Source of the DNA: Myxococcota bacterium
Lineage (GTDB): Bacteria > Myxococcota_A > UBA9160 > SMWR01
DNA: 47,488 nt
Reading direction: 5' to 3'
Assembly (NCBI GenBank): GCA_022447545.1
Contig: JAKVBI010000027.1
Location: forward strand, 38,044 to 85,531
Below, in pieces: positions 25,123-34,275 of this stretch. The position numbers and the translations under genes are program-made. Each line of letters starts with the position of its first letter. Position 1 is the stretch's first letter. The notes under the pieces were generated by a model that was not told the DNA's origin, did no database searches, and saw nothing but the letters and a program-made list of their open reading frames with translations.

Positions 25123-25232
25123 GGACCCTCCCCTCTCGTTCAGAAGCGCCATCCACCTGGACGCCCGTACACATCCGGCGCGTACCGCCAGTCCGCAGAG
25201 AATAGAAACCGCGAACCGCGTACGTAACCGAC

Positions 25233-25490
25233 TCAGCCTTCTGCGTTTTGCTCTTCTTCCAGCGGCTTCCAGTGGAACAGTCCGTAGATCATCGTCTGTA
25301 CGAAATGATGGGCCATGGATCCTCCGGCCTTCGACATCACCTCGCGCTTGACGATGAATTCGACGAAGTGCGCCGCGAGTACCAGCCCGAGCGCCCATCT
25401 CGCCGCTGTCGCCAGGCCGCCACTAAAAAAAACCATGGCCAGTACACAACCGATGTAAAGGATCCAGACGCTTCGCTTGGAATTGTTCAT
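25233..25490 (-). CDS. Small membrane protein (DUF1145-like)
   Basis: 85 residues: two hydrophobic helices (about 8-25 and 29-46; WILYIGCVLAMVFFSGG and WALGLVLAAHFVEFIV), then a conserved-looking tail KAGGSMAHHFVQTMIYGLFH ending in WKPLEEE. This resembles DUF1145-type proteins of unknown function; I am not certain of the family name. The frame stays open to 25901 upstream, but that part is shadow of the CMD gene. It lies between an SDR and the divergent CMD gene. Confidence 0.6.
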   Translation of the reverse strand: MNNSKRSVWILYIGCVLAMVFFSGGLATAARWALGLVLAAHFVEFIVKREVMSKAGGSMAHHFVQTMIYGLFHWKPLEEEQNAEG

Positions 25491-25637
25491 GGGGCCATGA
25501 TAGGCCGGAATTCGGACCTGGGGGAATGGCATCCCCCCAAGAGCACCAACAGAATCGCAGCGCTCACCTCTACGAACCTGATACGGTACCGGACCGTTCG
25601 ACCCATCTCGTTTGGCCACGAAATCCAAGGAGACACC

Positions 25638-26450
25638 ATGAGGGACCCCAAAACACGCCGCCAGCGCGGCCTCGATGTACTCTCGACCCTGGGCGGATCC
25701 GAAGAGAATGCGAAAGGCATGGCCCAGTACTTCGAGAGCCGCGGTGCCCTGGGAACCATCGCGCTCTACACCGGAGCCGGAGAGATCTGGTCGCGAGACG
25801 AAATGTCGCGCCGGGATCGTAGCCTGGTGGTCATCTCGGCCCTCACGGCCCTGGGACGAGAAACGGAACTCCGCGCTCATATCGCCGGTGGTCTGAACCA
25901 CGGCCTGAGCGTCGACGAGATCGACGAAATTTTCGTACAGGTTGCCGTCTACGCAGGAGTTCCCTTTGGCCTCGCTGCGGCGGGCATTGCAGACCCGATC
26001 TTTGCGGAGCGGGATGGGGCCGAAGCGCGCAAAACGTCACCGGCCCCTCTGGAAATCAAGGAACCGGAAGCACGCCGCGCCGATGGATTGGAGTTCCTGA
26101 AGACCCTCCTGGGCCAACCGAACCTTGACCTGGCGGAGATGGAGAAGCGCATCCTCGAGAGCCAGGGGTTCATGGGCGACCTGGTCATCGACTACGCGTT
26201 CGGAGACATCTGGGTCCGGCCTCAGCTCTCGCGGCGCGACCGTAGCCTGGTCGTGATCTCGGTCCTCACGGCGCTGAACCTCAAGCACGAACTCGAGATT
26301 CACCTCCAGGGGGCACTCAACCACGGCGTCACGCGTGTGGAGATCGAGGAGATGCTGTTGACCCAGGTCCTCTATTCCGGTTTCCCTCGTGCCATCGACG
26401 GCATGATCCTCGCCCGCAAGGTCTTCGCCCAAGCGGACGAAATGAAGTGA
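25638..26450 (+). CDS. Tandem carboxymuconolactone decarboxylase-domain protein
   Basis: 270 residues from an ATG with AAGGAGA upstream. Two CMD domains are fused: RRDRSLVVISALTALGRETE within residues about 20-110 and RRDRSLVVISVLTALNLKHE within about 155-255, each followed by an LNHG motif and a VYAG/LYSGF segment. Neither repeat has the AhpD CxxC, so it belongs with the PcaC-type decarboxylase side of the family, which decarboxylates gamma-carboxymuconolactone in protocatechuate catabolism, or with lactone-processing relatives. The other pca genes are absent, so the substrate may be different. Cytoplasmic. Confidence 0.85.
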   Translation: MRDPKTRRQRGLDVLSTLGGSEENAKGMAQYFESRGALGTIALYTGAGEIWSRDEMSRRDRSLVVISALTALGRETELRAHIAGGLNHGLSVDEIDEIFVQVAVYAGVPFGLAAAGIADPIFAERDGAEARKTSPAPLEIKEPEARRADGLEFLKTLLGQPNLDLAEMEKRILESQGFMGDLVIDYAFGDIWVRPQLSRRDRSLVVISVLTALNLKHELEIHLQGALNHGVTRVEIEEMLLTQVLYSGFPRAIDGMILARKVFAQADEMK

Positions 26451-26861
26451 GATCGGCGCCTCCACAGCCGTTGGAACTAGCAGCGCTGGAGCTCCAATCC
26501 ATTCAGCAGGCGGTTTGACGATTCCCCCGACCTGCGGGGATCGAGAAAATGACCGCGGGTATCCTGAGACCCAGCCTTGCGAGAACCGGGACTCAAGCGA
26601 AACGGGGTCTGAGACCGGCTGGGACAAAGAAACCTCGGTTTCCCGACCCCATCGGTATTTTTACCGATCAAGCTGCGTCCACAGGACGACCTCGGCATGT
26701 TAACGTGCCCGGGTTTACAGATCGTGTCGAGGAATCCCTGCAATCTCGCAGACCCCCTTGAGGTGTAACGAAGGCGGGTTCGAGGAATGATTTCCCGAGT
26801 GCGGGACCCACGACACAGGCCGAGGGCGGATGTGAAGACAAGGCAGGCAGGTCGGTGGACC
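26451..26861. other. Non-coding leader upstream of the RND operon
   Basis: 411 bases with no supported gene. The adaptor frame is open from 26787, but residues before the lipoprotein signal are Arg-rich and lack a ribosome site. The region carries the dyad at 26651-26668 described separately and probably the operon promoter. Confidence 0.5.
26651..26668. promoter_or_regulatory. Perfect inverted repeat ATCGGTA-TTTT-TACCGAT
   Basis: Seven-base perfect arms around a four-T centre, about 210 bases upstream of the RND adaptor start and 200 bases after the CMD stop. It could be a terminator stem for the CMD gene or, given its size and AT-rich centre, the operator of an efflux repressor. No T-run follows the second arm, favouring an operator. 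Confidence 0.4.
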
Positions 26862-28076
26862 ATGAATCATTTTGGCGCCGTTGGGGTGGTGGGTTGTCTC
26901 ATCGTCCTGGCGGGTTGCAATTCAACTGAATCCAAGGAGCGCCCTCTCGCCGAAGTGGTGGTGACGAAGGTCGTCCAGAAGGACGTCCCCGTATATGCGA
27001 ATTGGATCGGTACCACGGAGGGTTACAACAACGCGGCAATCCGTCCCCAGGTGAAGGGCTATCTCAACAAGATCGTCTACGCCCAAGGCACGGCAGTCGA
27101 ATCGGGCACACTGATGTTCCTCATCGACTCCAGGGCCTTCGAAGCAGCGCTCAAGAGTGCCATGGGGCAGTTGGGCGAGGCCAAGGCCAACCAGCGCAAG
27201 ACCCAGAGCCACGTGCAGCGATATCGTCCCCTCGCCAAGCAGGGCGCGGTGAGTGAGCAGGAACTCGAGGACGCCGTACAGAACGCAATGGCGGCCAACG
27301 CAGCCGTTGTCGCCGCCCAGGCTGCAGTGGATCAGAGCCAGCTGGACCTTTCCTGGACTCGAATCACGTCGCCGATTACGGGAGTTGCAGGCATCTCGGT
27401 AGCTCAAGTTGGAGATCTCGTCTCACCCGAGACCCTGCTCACCACTGTTTCGCAACTCGACCCCATCAAGGTGAAGTTCCCCATCAGCCAACAGCAGTAC
27501 CTGCGTTTGGTCCGCAGCGGAGGAGGCGTTTCGGCGGTGGGGGATCTCTCGGACGTGGGAGCCATCCTCGACCTGTCCCTGGCAGACGGCTCGAAATGGC
27601 CGGAGCGAGGCACCCCCTACCTGGTGGGGCGAAGCGTCGACGAGATGACGGGCACCATCATTGCGGAAGGCCATTTTCCGAACCCGAACAATGTCCTGCG
27701 CCCGGGACAATTCGCAGCCGTTCGCGCAAAGATGGAGGACCACAAGGACGCCCTGATCATCCCACAGCGAGCCATCAGCGAGGTTCAGGGAACCTATCTG
27801 GTATCAGTCGTGGGCCCGAACGACGTGGTCGAAGTGCGTAAGGTCGAAGTGGGCGAAACCGTGGGCGACAACTGGATCATCACAAACGGTGTCAAAGCAG
27901 GAGAGACGGTCATCGTCGAAGGCATTCAGAAGGTCAAATCGGGCGTGAAGGTCAAGCCGGTCTCCGAGAAGCAGGCATCGGAGGCGCCAAAGAAATCCGC
28001 ATCCAATCGCTGGAACGACGGCCATGAAGCGAGCAGCTCCATGAGTCCAGCCTCCAGCACTGACGCCATGAGCTGA
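26862..28076 (+). CDS. RND efflux membrane-fusion (adaptor) lipoprotein
   Basis: 404 residues from the ATG at 26862; upstream residues in frame are not protein-like. Signal with lipobox VLAGC (Cys19). Adaptor layout: DVPVYANWIGTTEGYNNAAIRPQVKGYL barrel-sandwich start, a coiled-coil hairpin (about 100-170, YRPLAKQGAVSEQELEDA), the second lipoyl half LSWTRITSPITGVAG, then beta-barrel and membrane-proximal parts with RPGQFAAVRA and VIVEGIQKVKSG. This is the AcrA/MexA type that links the inner membrane pump to the outer membrane channel. A Lys/Ser-rich tail ends the protein. First gene of a three-gene operon. Confidence 0.93.
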   Translation: MNHFGAVGVVGCLIVLAGCNSTESKERPLAEVVVTKVVQKDVPVYANWIGTTEGYNNAAIRPQVKGYLNKIVYAQGTAVESGTLMFLIDSRAFEAALKSAMGQLGEAKANQRKTQSHVQRYRPLAKQGAVSEQELEDAVQNAMAANAAVVAAQAAVDQSQLDLSWTRITSPITGVAGISVAQVGDLVSPETLLTTVSQLDPIKVKFPISQQQYLRLVRSGGGVSAVGDLSDVGAILDLSLADGSKWPERGTPYLVGRSVDEMTGTIIAEGHFPNPNNVLRPGQFAAVRAKMEDHKDALIIPQRAISEVQGTYLVSVVGPNDVVEVRKVEVGETVGDNWIITNGVKAGETVIVEGIQKVKSGVKVKPVSEKQASEAPKKSASNRWNDGHEASSSMSPASSTDAMS

Positions 28077-28090
28077 TCGCGCCCCACCCA

Positions 28091-31000
28091 ATGCTCAGTT
28101 TCTTCATCCATCGACCGATCGTTTCCATGGTGATTGCCATCATCATGGTGATCCTGGGTTGCGTTGCCGTCCTCGACCTCCCCATCGCTCAATTCCCCAA
28201 CATCGCGCCCCCGCAGATCAGCGTCCAGACCACCTACGTGGGCGCCGATGCCATGACGGTCCAGAAATCCGTCGCCACACCCATCGAACAGAGCATCAGC
28301 GGTGTCGAAGGCATGAACTACATGTATTCGACCAATGCCAACAACGGCATGATGAATCTGCAGATCAATTTCAACGTGACGACGGATCCGAATTCGGACC
28401 AGATCCTCACACAGATGCGGTATGCGGAGTCCGAGGCTCAGCTCCCCTCGGAAGTGAGGAACTTCGGCGTAACCATCCGCCAGGCATCCACCAGCCCGTT
28501 GGCCCTGTTCTCCCTCTACTCACCCGATTCGACCTACGACGAACTCTTTCTCTCGAATTACGCCTATATCAACGTCGAGGACGAGATGGCTCAGATCGAG
28601 GGAGTCGGACAGGTCAAGGTCTTCGGCGCCGGCGAATACGCCATGCGCCTTTGGGTCTCTCCCGACACCTTGGCAAGTCTCGGCATCACGATTCCCGAGA
28701 TCGTCGACGCCATCCAGACACAAAACACCGTAAATCCGGCAGGACAAGTCGGTGCGGAACCGGTTCCCCCAGGCCAACCATTCACCTACAGCGTACGGGC
28801 CCAGGGTCGCCTCGAATCCGTGGAGGACTTCGAGGAAATCATCATTCGTGCCCAACCCGACGGTTCCCTGGTCCGCGTTCGCGACGTCGCCCGGGTGGAT
28901 CTAGGCGCACAAACCTACAATCTCAAGGGTCGTTACAACGGCCAACCCGCCGCCATCATTGCCATCTATCAGCAACCTGGAACCAATGCCCTCGCCACCA
29001 TGCAAGCGGCAACGGATCTGATGGACAACTTGAAGGAACGGTTCCCGGATGGCCTCGACTACGTAGTTTCCCTCGACACCACGGAAGCCGTTCGCGAAGG
29101 CGTACGGGAAATCATCATCACCCTGTTCGAGGCGCTCGGCCTGGTGATTCTGGTCGTCTACATCTTCCTCCAGAACTTCCGCGCCACGCTGATCCCCCTC
29201 ATTGCCGTGCCTGTTTCGCTGGTGGGCACCTTCATGCTCTTCCCGATGCTCGACTTCTCCGTCAACACCCTGTCTCTCTTCGGTCTGGTGCTGGCCATCG
29301 GCATCGTGGTGGACGACGCGATCGTGGTGGTCGAAGCCGTTGAGCACAAGATCGAGCAAGGCCTCTCATCGCGAGACGCCGCACTTCAGGCCATGAAAGA
29401 GGTGGCGTCACCCATCATCGCCACGACCCTGATCCTGACAGCGGTGTTCGTACCCACTGCCTTCATTCCGGGCATCACGGGCCGCCTCTATCAACAATTT
29501 GCCGTCACCATTGCCGTTTCCGTCATCATCTCGTCGATCAATGCGCTGACCCTGAGCCCGGCGCTCTCGGCCCTCCTGCTCAAACCACGCACCGAGGTGC
29601 GTGGCCCGTTGGGAAGATTCTTCGCGCTGTTCAACCGCGGGTTCGACCGCGGCACCGAGCGCTATCTATCGGCGTGCGGATTTCTCATCCGAAAGCTGGG
29701 TGTCTCGGTAACGATTCTCGTAGCCGTCGTAGGCATGGTGGTCTTTCTGGGGGGTCGGTTGCCCACCAGCTTCCTACCCCAGGAAGATCAGGGCTACCTC
29801 TTCCTCAACGTACAGCTTCCCGCAGCGTCTTCTCTGCAACGTACCGACGAAGCCTGCAAACAGATCGAAGACATCGTCGAACAAATCCCCGGCGTCGAAA
29901 GTTTCAACACCATCGTGGGCTTCAGCATGCTCTCGGGAGTCCAAACCACCTACAACGGGTTCTTCTTCGTCGCCCTCGAGCCCTGGGGCGAGCGGGACCC
30001 CGACGGTCTGACCGCCGACGTAATCCGCAAGCAGTTGAATGCGAAACTCGCGGGCTTTCCGGGTGCCATGGCGTTCAGCTTCCCTCCACCCCCGATCCCC
30101 GGCGTGGGGAACGCGGGTGGCATCACCTTCATGCTCGAAGACCTCCTGAGCCGCGACGTAGAATTCCTCGCCCAGCAGACCAAGGATTTCATGAAGGCGG
30201 CCGAGAGCCGTCCAGAAATCGCACGAGCGTTGACCACGGCTCAGTTTGACGTGCCCCAGATCTTTGCCGATGTGAACCGCGAAATGGCACTGATGCAGGG
30301 GGTCACGCTTTCGAACGTGTACCAGACCCTTCAGGCCTACATGGGCGGGCTGTTCATCAATTACTTCAACCGCTTCGGCCGGGTCTGGCAGGTCTACATT
30401 CAGGCTGAGGGGGAATATCGAAACGACGTGGAAAAGCTCGGCCAATTCTACGTTCGGAACAATGATGGTGGAATGGTCCCCCTCTCGGCGATCGTCACGA
30501 GCAAGCGGGTCTCCGGACCGGAGTTCACCCTGCGTTTCAACCAACGCAACGCGGCCCAACTCATGGTGGTTCCGGCCGAGGGATTCAGTGGTGGACAGGC
30601 CATGGCGGCCCTCGAGGAAGTCTTCGCCGAGGCCATGCCCGAGGGCATGGGATACGACTACATGGGAATGTCCTACCAGGCCAAACAGGCTGCTGAGGGA
30701 ATCTCGCCAGCGATCATCTTCGGATTCTCCTTGTTCATGGTCTTCCTCATCCTGGCCGCCCAGTACGAGAGTTGGTCCCTCCCCTTCAGCGTTCTCTTGA
30801 CGACTCCCATCGCGGTGATGGGGGCATTCCTCGCGGTCTGGGCCCGCTCGTTCACCAACGATCTCTATATGCAAATCGGCCTCGTGATGCTCATCGGCCT
30901 ATCGGCAAAGAATGCCATCCTGATCGTAGAATTTGCTCGGGCCCGGATGGCAGAGGGCGACAGCATCGCTGAGTCGGCCTTGGCGGCTGCCCGTTCACGC

Positions 31001-31240
31001 CTGCGTCCAATCCTCATGACGGCCTTCGCCTTCATCCTGGGCGTGATCCCGCTCGTCACTGCCAGCGGTTCTGGCGCAGAGTCGCGTCAGATTCTCGGAA
31101 CGGTAGTCATGGGAGGCATGCTGGCCGCCACCTGCATCTCGGTTTTCATCGTGCCCGCGACCTTCACGCTGGTCGAGCGGCTGGCGCACCGCCGAGACAA
31201 CCGCGAACAGACCTCCCTGCCTCCGGAAGCCTCCCAATGA
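28091..31240 (+). CDS. RND multidrug efflux pump, AcrB/MexB family
   Basis: 1049 residues, normal for the HAE1 family. N-terminal helix FIHRPIVSMVIAIIMVILG, porter domains, the proton-relay Asp pair in GIVVDDAIVVVEAVE (about 405), the duplicated second half starting near 540, and the TM10 Lys in IGLSAKNAILIVEFARA (about 940). The GFF/FPPPPIPGVGNAGG funnel region is also typical. It exports lipophilic compounds by proton antiport as a trimer in the inner membrane. It begins 14 bases after the adaptor stop and overlaps the channel gene by ATGA, so the three are one unit. It may export intermediates of the neighbouring oxygenase pathways, which is inference. Confidence 0.96.
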   Translation: MLSFFIHRPIVSMVIAIIMVILGCVAVLDLPIAQFPNIAPPQISVQTTYVGADAMTVQKSVATPIEQSISGVEGMNYMYSTNANNGMMNLQINFNVTTDPNSDQILTQMRYAESEAQLPSEVRNFGVTIRQASTSPLALFSLYSPDSTYDELFLSNYAYINVEDEMAQIEGVGQVKVFGAGEYAMRLWVSPDTLASLGITIPEIVDAIQTQNTVNPAGQVGAEPVPPGQPFTYSVRAQGRLESVEDFEEIIIRAQPDGSLVRVRDVARVDLGAQTYNLKGRYNGQPAAIIAIYQQPGTNALATMQAATDLMDNLKERFPDGLDYVVSLDTTEAVREGVREIIITLFEALGLVILVVYIFLQNFRATLIPLIAVPVSLVGTFMLFPMLDFSVNTLSLFGLVLAIGIVVDDAIVVVEAVEHKIEQGLSSRDAALQAMKEVASPIIATTLILTAVFVPTAFIPGITGRLYQQFAVTIAVSVIISSINALTLSPALSALLLKPRTEVRGPLGRFFALFNRGFDRGTERYLSACGFLIRKLGVSVTILVAVVGMVVFLGGRLPTSFLPQEDQGYLFLNVQLPAASSLQRTDEACKQIEDIVEQIPGVESFNTIVGFSMLSGVQTTYNGFFFVALEPWGERDPDGLTADVIRKQLNAKLAGFPGAMAFSFPPPPIPGVGNAGGITFMLEDLLSRDVEFLAQQTKDFMKAAESRPEIARALTTAQFDVPQIFADVNREMALMQGVTLSNVYQTLQAYMGGLFINYFNRFGRVWQVYIQAEGEYRNDVEKLGQFYVRNNDGGMVPLSAIVTSKRVSGPEFTLRFNQRNAAQLMVVPAEGFSGGQAMAALEEVFAEAMPEGMGYDYMGMSYQAKQAAEGISPAIIFGFSLFMVFLILAAQYESWSLPFSVLLTTPIAVMGAFLAVWARSFTNDLYMQIGLVMLIGLSAKNAILIVEFARARMAEGDSIAESALAAARSRLRPILMTAFAFILGVIPLVTASGSGAESRQILGTVVMGGMLAATCISVFIVPATFTLVERLAHRRDNREQTSLPPEASQ

Positions 31241-32742
31241 GAGGGTTGTGCCGCGTCGGTTTGGCAATTGTTCTCCTGCAGGCGAGCTGTGCCATCGGAC
31301 CGAACTATCAACGGCCACAGGTCGAGACACCCGAAACCTACCGCGCTGCCGTTGGAGCACCGGAAGCCGCATCCTACGCGGACCTTCCGTGGTGGAAGGT
31401 CTTTCGGGATCCCGATCTGCTGGCGCTGATCGAAACCGCCATCCAGAACAACCTGGACGTTCAGATGGCCGTGGCGCGCACCGAGCAGGCCTATCGGCAA
31501 TCTGCCGCCGTGCGCTCGGCCTTCTACCCACAGGTCGGCTATGAGGGCTCCGCCTCTCGATCACAATCCGCCAGGTTCCTGGACCCCGGGACACCGCTCA
31601 AATCCACGAGCTACGGGGGAGCGCTGAACGCCGTCTGGGAAATCGACCTGTGGGGTCGGATCCGGCGTGCGAGCGAAGCTGCGCAGGCCGAACTTCTGGC
31701 GTCCGAAGACTATCAACGGGGCATTCTTCTGTCTCTCGTGGCGAATGTGGCCTCGCTCTACTTCACCCTGCTCGAGTTGGACCGATCCCACGATATCGCG
31801 ACCGAAGCCGTAGCGTCCTACGAAACGGTCATGGAGTTGTTTCTTCGCAAGTTCGAAGGCGGTGTCGCTTCCAGATTGCAATTGACACGCGCAACGGCCG
31901 CTCGGGCCGAGGCTGCGGCGTGGATCCCCACGATCGAAATTGAGATCGCAGCCATAGAGAACCAGCTGTCGGTGCTCCTGGGACTGCCGCCAGAATCGAT
32001 CGTGCGAAACATCGCCTTGAGGGACCAACACCTCCCGAAGATCCCATACGGGCTGCCCTCGGAACTCATGGAACGCAGGCCCGATATCCGCCTCGCCGAG
32101 CAGGGGGTGATCTCCTCCAACGCGCAGGTCGGCGTCGCCATGGGCAACTTCCTGCCGCGTGTGGGACTCGTCACCATGTGGGGCGGGGCGTCGTCGGACC
32201 TGAGCGGGATCGGCAGCGGCAGCACGACCCTCTGGAACGTGGCGGGGCAGCTGTCGGGACCCATCTTCAAAGGCGGACTCCTCTATGCGGAGTACAAGGC
32301 CCAGGTCGCCGCCTGGGAAGAAGCCAAGGCCAACTACGAACTCACCGCCCTCAATGCTTTCGCCGAGGTGTCGAGCAAGTTGGTGGAGAACCAGCACCTC
32401 CATGAACAGCGGACCGCAAGAGAGACCCAGGTCGACCAACTCAAGCAGTCCGTCGAGCTGTCCATGACACGTTACCAACAGGGTCTGGCCAATTACTTCG
32501 AGGTCCTCGAAGCGCAGCAGTACCTCTATCCAGCCGAGTTCGATCTCGCCCAGACCCGGCGCGATCAACACCTCGCCTTCATCGACCTCTACCGAGCACT
32601 CGGAGGTGGATGGCAACTTGGACTCGACTGGAGCCAGCCACCGGACCCCACGACCGCTACACCAAGCGACCCCAAGACCGCACCCCCTGGAACCGCTCCC
32701 AACAGCACCCCCCAGACTTCACCGCCTTCGACCGCGCCTTGA
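31237..32742 (+). CDS. RND outer-membrane channel lipoprotein, NodT/OprM family
   Basis: 501 residues. Its ATG overlaps the pump's TGA. N-terminal lipoprotein-like signal with Cys18 (LLQASC, slightly off consensus at -3), then CAIGPNYQRP typical of NodT proteins. Two repeats of the TolC fold: SAAVRSAFYPQVGYEGSAS, LWGRIRRASEAAQAELLAS and ERRPDIRLAEQGVISSNAQV, NFLPRVGLVTMWG, FEVLEAQQYLYPAEFDLAQT. It forms the trimeric outer membrane duct of the pump. The last 35 residues are a Pro/Thr/Ser tail (TTATPSDPKTAPPG) unusual for the family. Confidence 0.94.
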   Translation: MRGLCRVGLAIVLLQASCAIGPNYQRPQVETPETYRAAVGAPEAASYADLPWWKVFRDPDLLALIETAIQNNLDVQMAVARTEQAYRQSAAVRSAFYPQVGYEGSASRSQSARFLDPGTPLKSTSYGGALNAVWEIDLWGRIRRASEAAQAELLASEDYQRGILLSLVANVASLYFTLLELDRSHDIATEAVASYETVMELFLRKFEGGVASRLQLTRATAARAEAAAWIPTIEIEIAAIENQLSVLLGLPPESIVRNIALRDQHLPKIPYGLPSELMERRPDIRLAEQGVISSNAQVGVAMGNFLPRVGLVTMWGGASSDLSGIGSGSTTLWNVAGQLSGPIFKGGLLYAEYKAQVAAWEEAKANYELTALNAFAEVSSKLVENQHLHEQRTARETQVDQLKQSVELSMTRYQQGLANYFEVLEAQQYLYPAEFDLAQTRRDQHLAFIDLYRALGGGWQLGLDWSQPPDPTTATPSDPKTAPPGTAPNSTPQTSPPSTAP

Positions 32743-32762
32743 GACGAAAGGCCCAGCCGACC

Positions 32763-34256
32763 TCACGCGACGTCGGGTGCAGCTTCCTGTTCCGGCTGTA
32801 GGTCCGGACCCATGAATTCCAACTGGGGGTCTTCGATCTGGCGCAGCCGGATGGCCATGTTGTCCAGCAAGTAGTTCTGGTGGAGACGCCAGGGGTCCTT
32901 GGTTCCCTGATTCGGGAACTTATGCACTGAGCGCTGGATGTATCCGGAGTTGAAATCGAGCATCGGTTCCTCCCCGACCGTGGAATCCGTCAAGTGGGGA
33001 CGACACTGGGTGTAGCCCTTCTTCTCCATGTGATTGAGAAGACGAACCACGTACTCACAGGTGAGATCGCATTTCAGAGTCCACGAGGCATTGGTATAGC
33101 CAAACGCCGAAGCGAGATTCGGGATGTCGGTGAACATCATGCCCTTGTAGGCCATGGCTTGGCTCAAATCCATCCGCGCACCATCGACCGTGATCTCGAG
33201 ATCGCTGAAAAATTGCAGGTTGAGACCTGTCGCCGTGACGATCAGGTCTGCCGGAAGCTCGGCCCCGGAGACGAGCTTCAGACCCTTCTCGGTGAACGTC
33301 TCGATTTCGTCGGTCACGACCGATGAGGACCCGGCTTTGATCGAATCGAAGAAGTCGGAGTCGGGCACCAGACACATCCGCTGCTCCCAGGGGTTGTAGC
33401 GCGGGTTGAAATGGGTCTGGATGTCGTAATCGGACCCGAGTTGTTTCTCGATTCCTTTGAGAAGAAGCTTCTTGGCAACCTTCGGCCTGCGCCGACAGAA
33501 GTTGAAGAACCCGAGGCCAAAGACGATGTTTCGCCAGCGCACGATCTCGTAGGTAGCCTTCAGAGGGAGCCACTTACGAAGCCACTTGGCCATGCGATCC
33601 ACGGAGGGTGCCGAGACCATGTAGGTCGGCGAACGCTGCAGCATGGTGACGTGGCTGGCCTGCTTGGCGAGTTCCGGTACGAGAGTGACGGCGGTGGCTC
33701 CGCTACCAATCACCACCACACGCTTACCCGCGTAGTCGATGTCTTCCGTCCATTTCTGCGGGTGGACAATCGGCCCCTCGAAACGCTCAACCCCCTCGAA
33801 GTCCGGCGTATAGCCAGCGTCGTAGTTGTAATAGCCGGTGCACATGAAGATGAAGTTGCAGCTGAAACGCTGCACTTCCCCAGATTCCACACACTCGGCT
33901 TCTACCGTCCAGCGAGATTCCGAGGACGACCAAAACGCGCGCTTGGCTTGAAAGCCGTAGCGGATCTTCCGATCCACACCGTAGTGCTCCGCCGTGTCAC
34001 GTACGTAGTTGAGGATCGAAGGCCCATCCGCAATGGACTTGGGATCCTTCCAGGGACTGAACGAGTAGCCAAGGGTGTACATGTCGGAATCCGAACGGAT
34101 TCCCGGGTACTGAAAGAGACTCCAGGTTCCCCCAAGGTCCTGCCGGCGCTCGAGAATCGCATAGCTCCGACTCGGACACTTGGTCTCGAGATGACAACCG
34201 GCACCAATACCAGAGAGCCCTGCACCGATAATCAGGACGTCGACGTGTTCTGACAT
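32763..34256 (-). CDS. Flavin-containing monooxygenase (EtaA-like Baeyer-Villiger type)
   Basis: 497 residues. FAD motif GAGLSG at 11-16, the GGTW step with YPGIRSDSD (about 43-58), the FMO/BVMO fingerprint FEGPIVHPQKWT at 159-170 (F-x-G-x3-H-x3-W), and the NADPH Rossmann motif GSGATA at 184-189, with VTATGLNLQ in the C-terminal part. The length and the HPQKWTED form match the EtaA/type-I FMO-like BVMOs, which oxidise ketones to esters or thioamides to S-oxides. Cytoplasmic. It follows a second BVMO by 19 bases in the same operon, divergent from a P450. Substrate unknown. Confidence 0.9.
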   Translation of the reverse strand: MSEHVDVLIIGAGLSGIGAGCHLETKCPSRSYAILERRQDLGGTWSLFQYPGIRSDSDMYTLGYSFSPWKDPKSIADGPSILNYVRDTAEHYGVDRKIRYGFQAKRAFWSSSESRWTVEAECVESGEVQRFSCNFIFMCTGYYNYDAGYTPDFEGVERFEGPIVHPQKWTEDIDYAGKRVVVIGSGATAVTLVPELAKQASHVTMLQRSPTYMVSAPSVDRMAKWLRKWLPLKATYEIVRWRNIVFGLGFFNFCRRRPKVAKKLLLKGIEKQLGSDYDIQTHFNPRYNPWEQRMCLVPDSDFFDSIKAGSSSVVTDEIETFTEKGLKLVSGAELPADLIVTATGLNLQFFSDLEITVDGARMDLSQAMAYKGMMFTDIPNLASAFGYTNASWTLKCDLTCEYVVRLLNHMEKKGYTQCRPHLTDSTVGEEPMLDFNSGYIQRSVHKFPNQGTKDPWRLHQNYLLDNMAIRLRQIEDPQLEFMGPDLQPEQEAAPDVA

Positions 34257-34275
34257 CTTCTACCCCGTTCGGCCT

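Noticed and set aside
25638-26450. AhpD-type peroxidase or a second selenoprotein (CxxU) for the CMD protein
   Set aside because: Neither repeat has a CxxC and no in-frame TGA is present.
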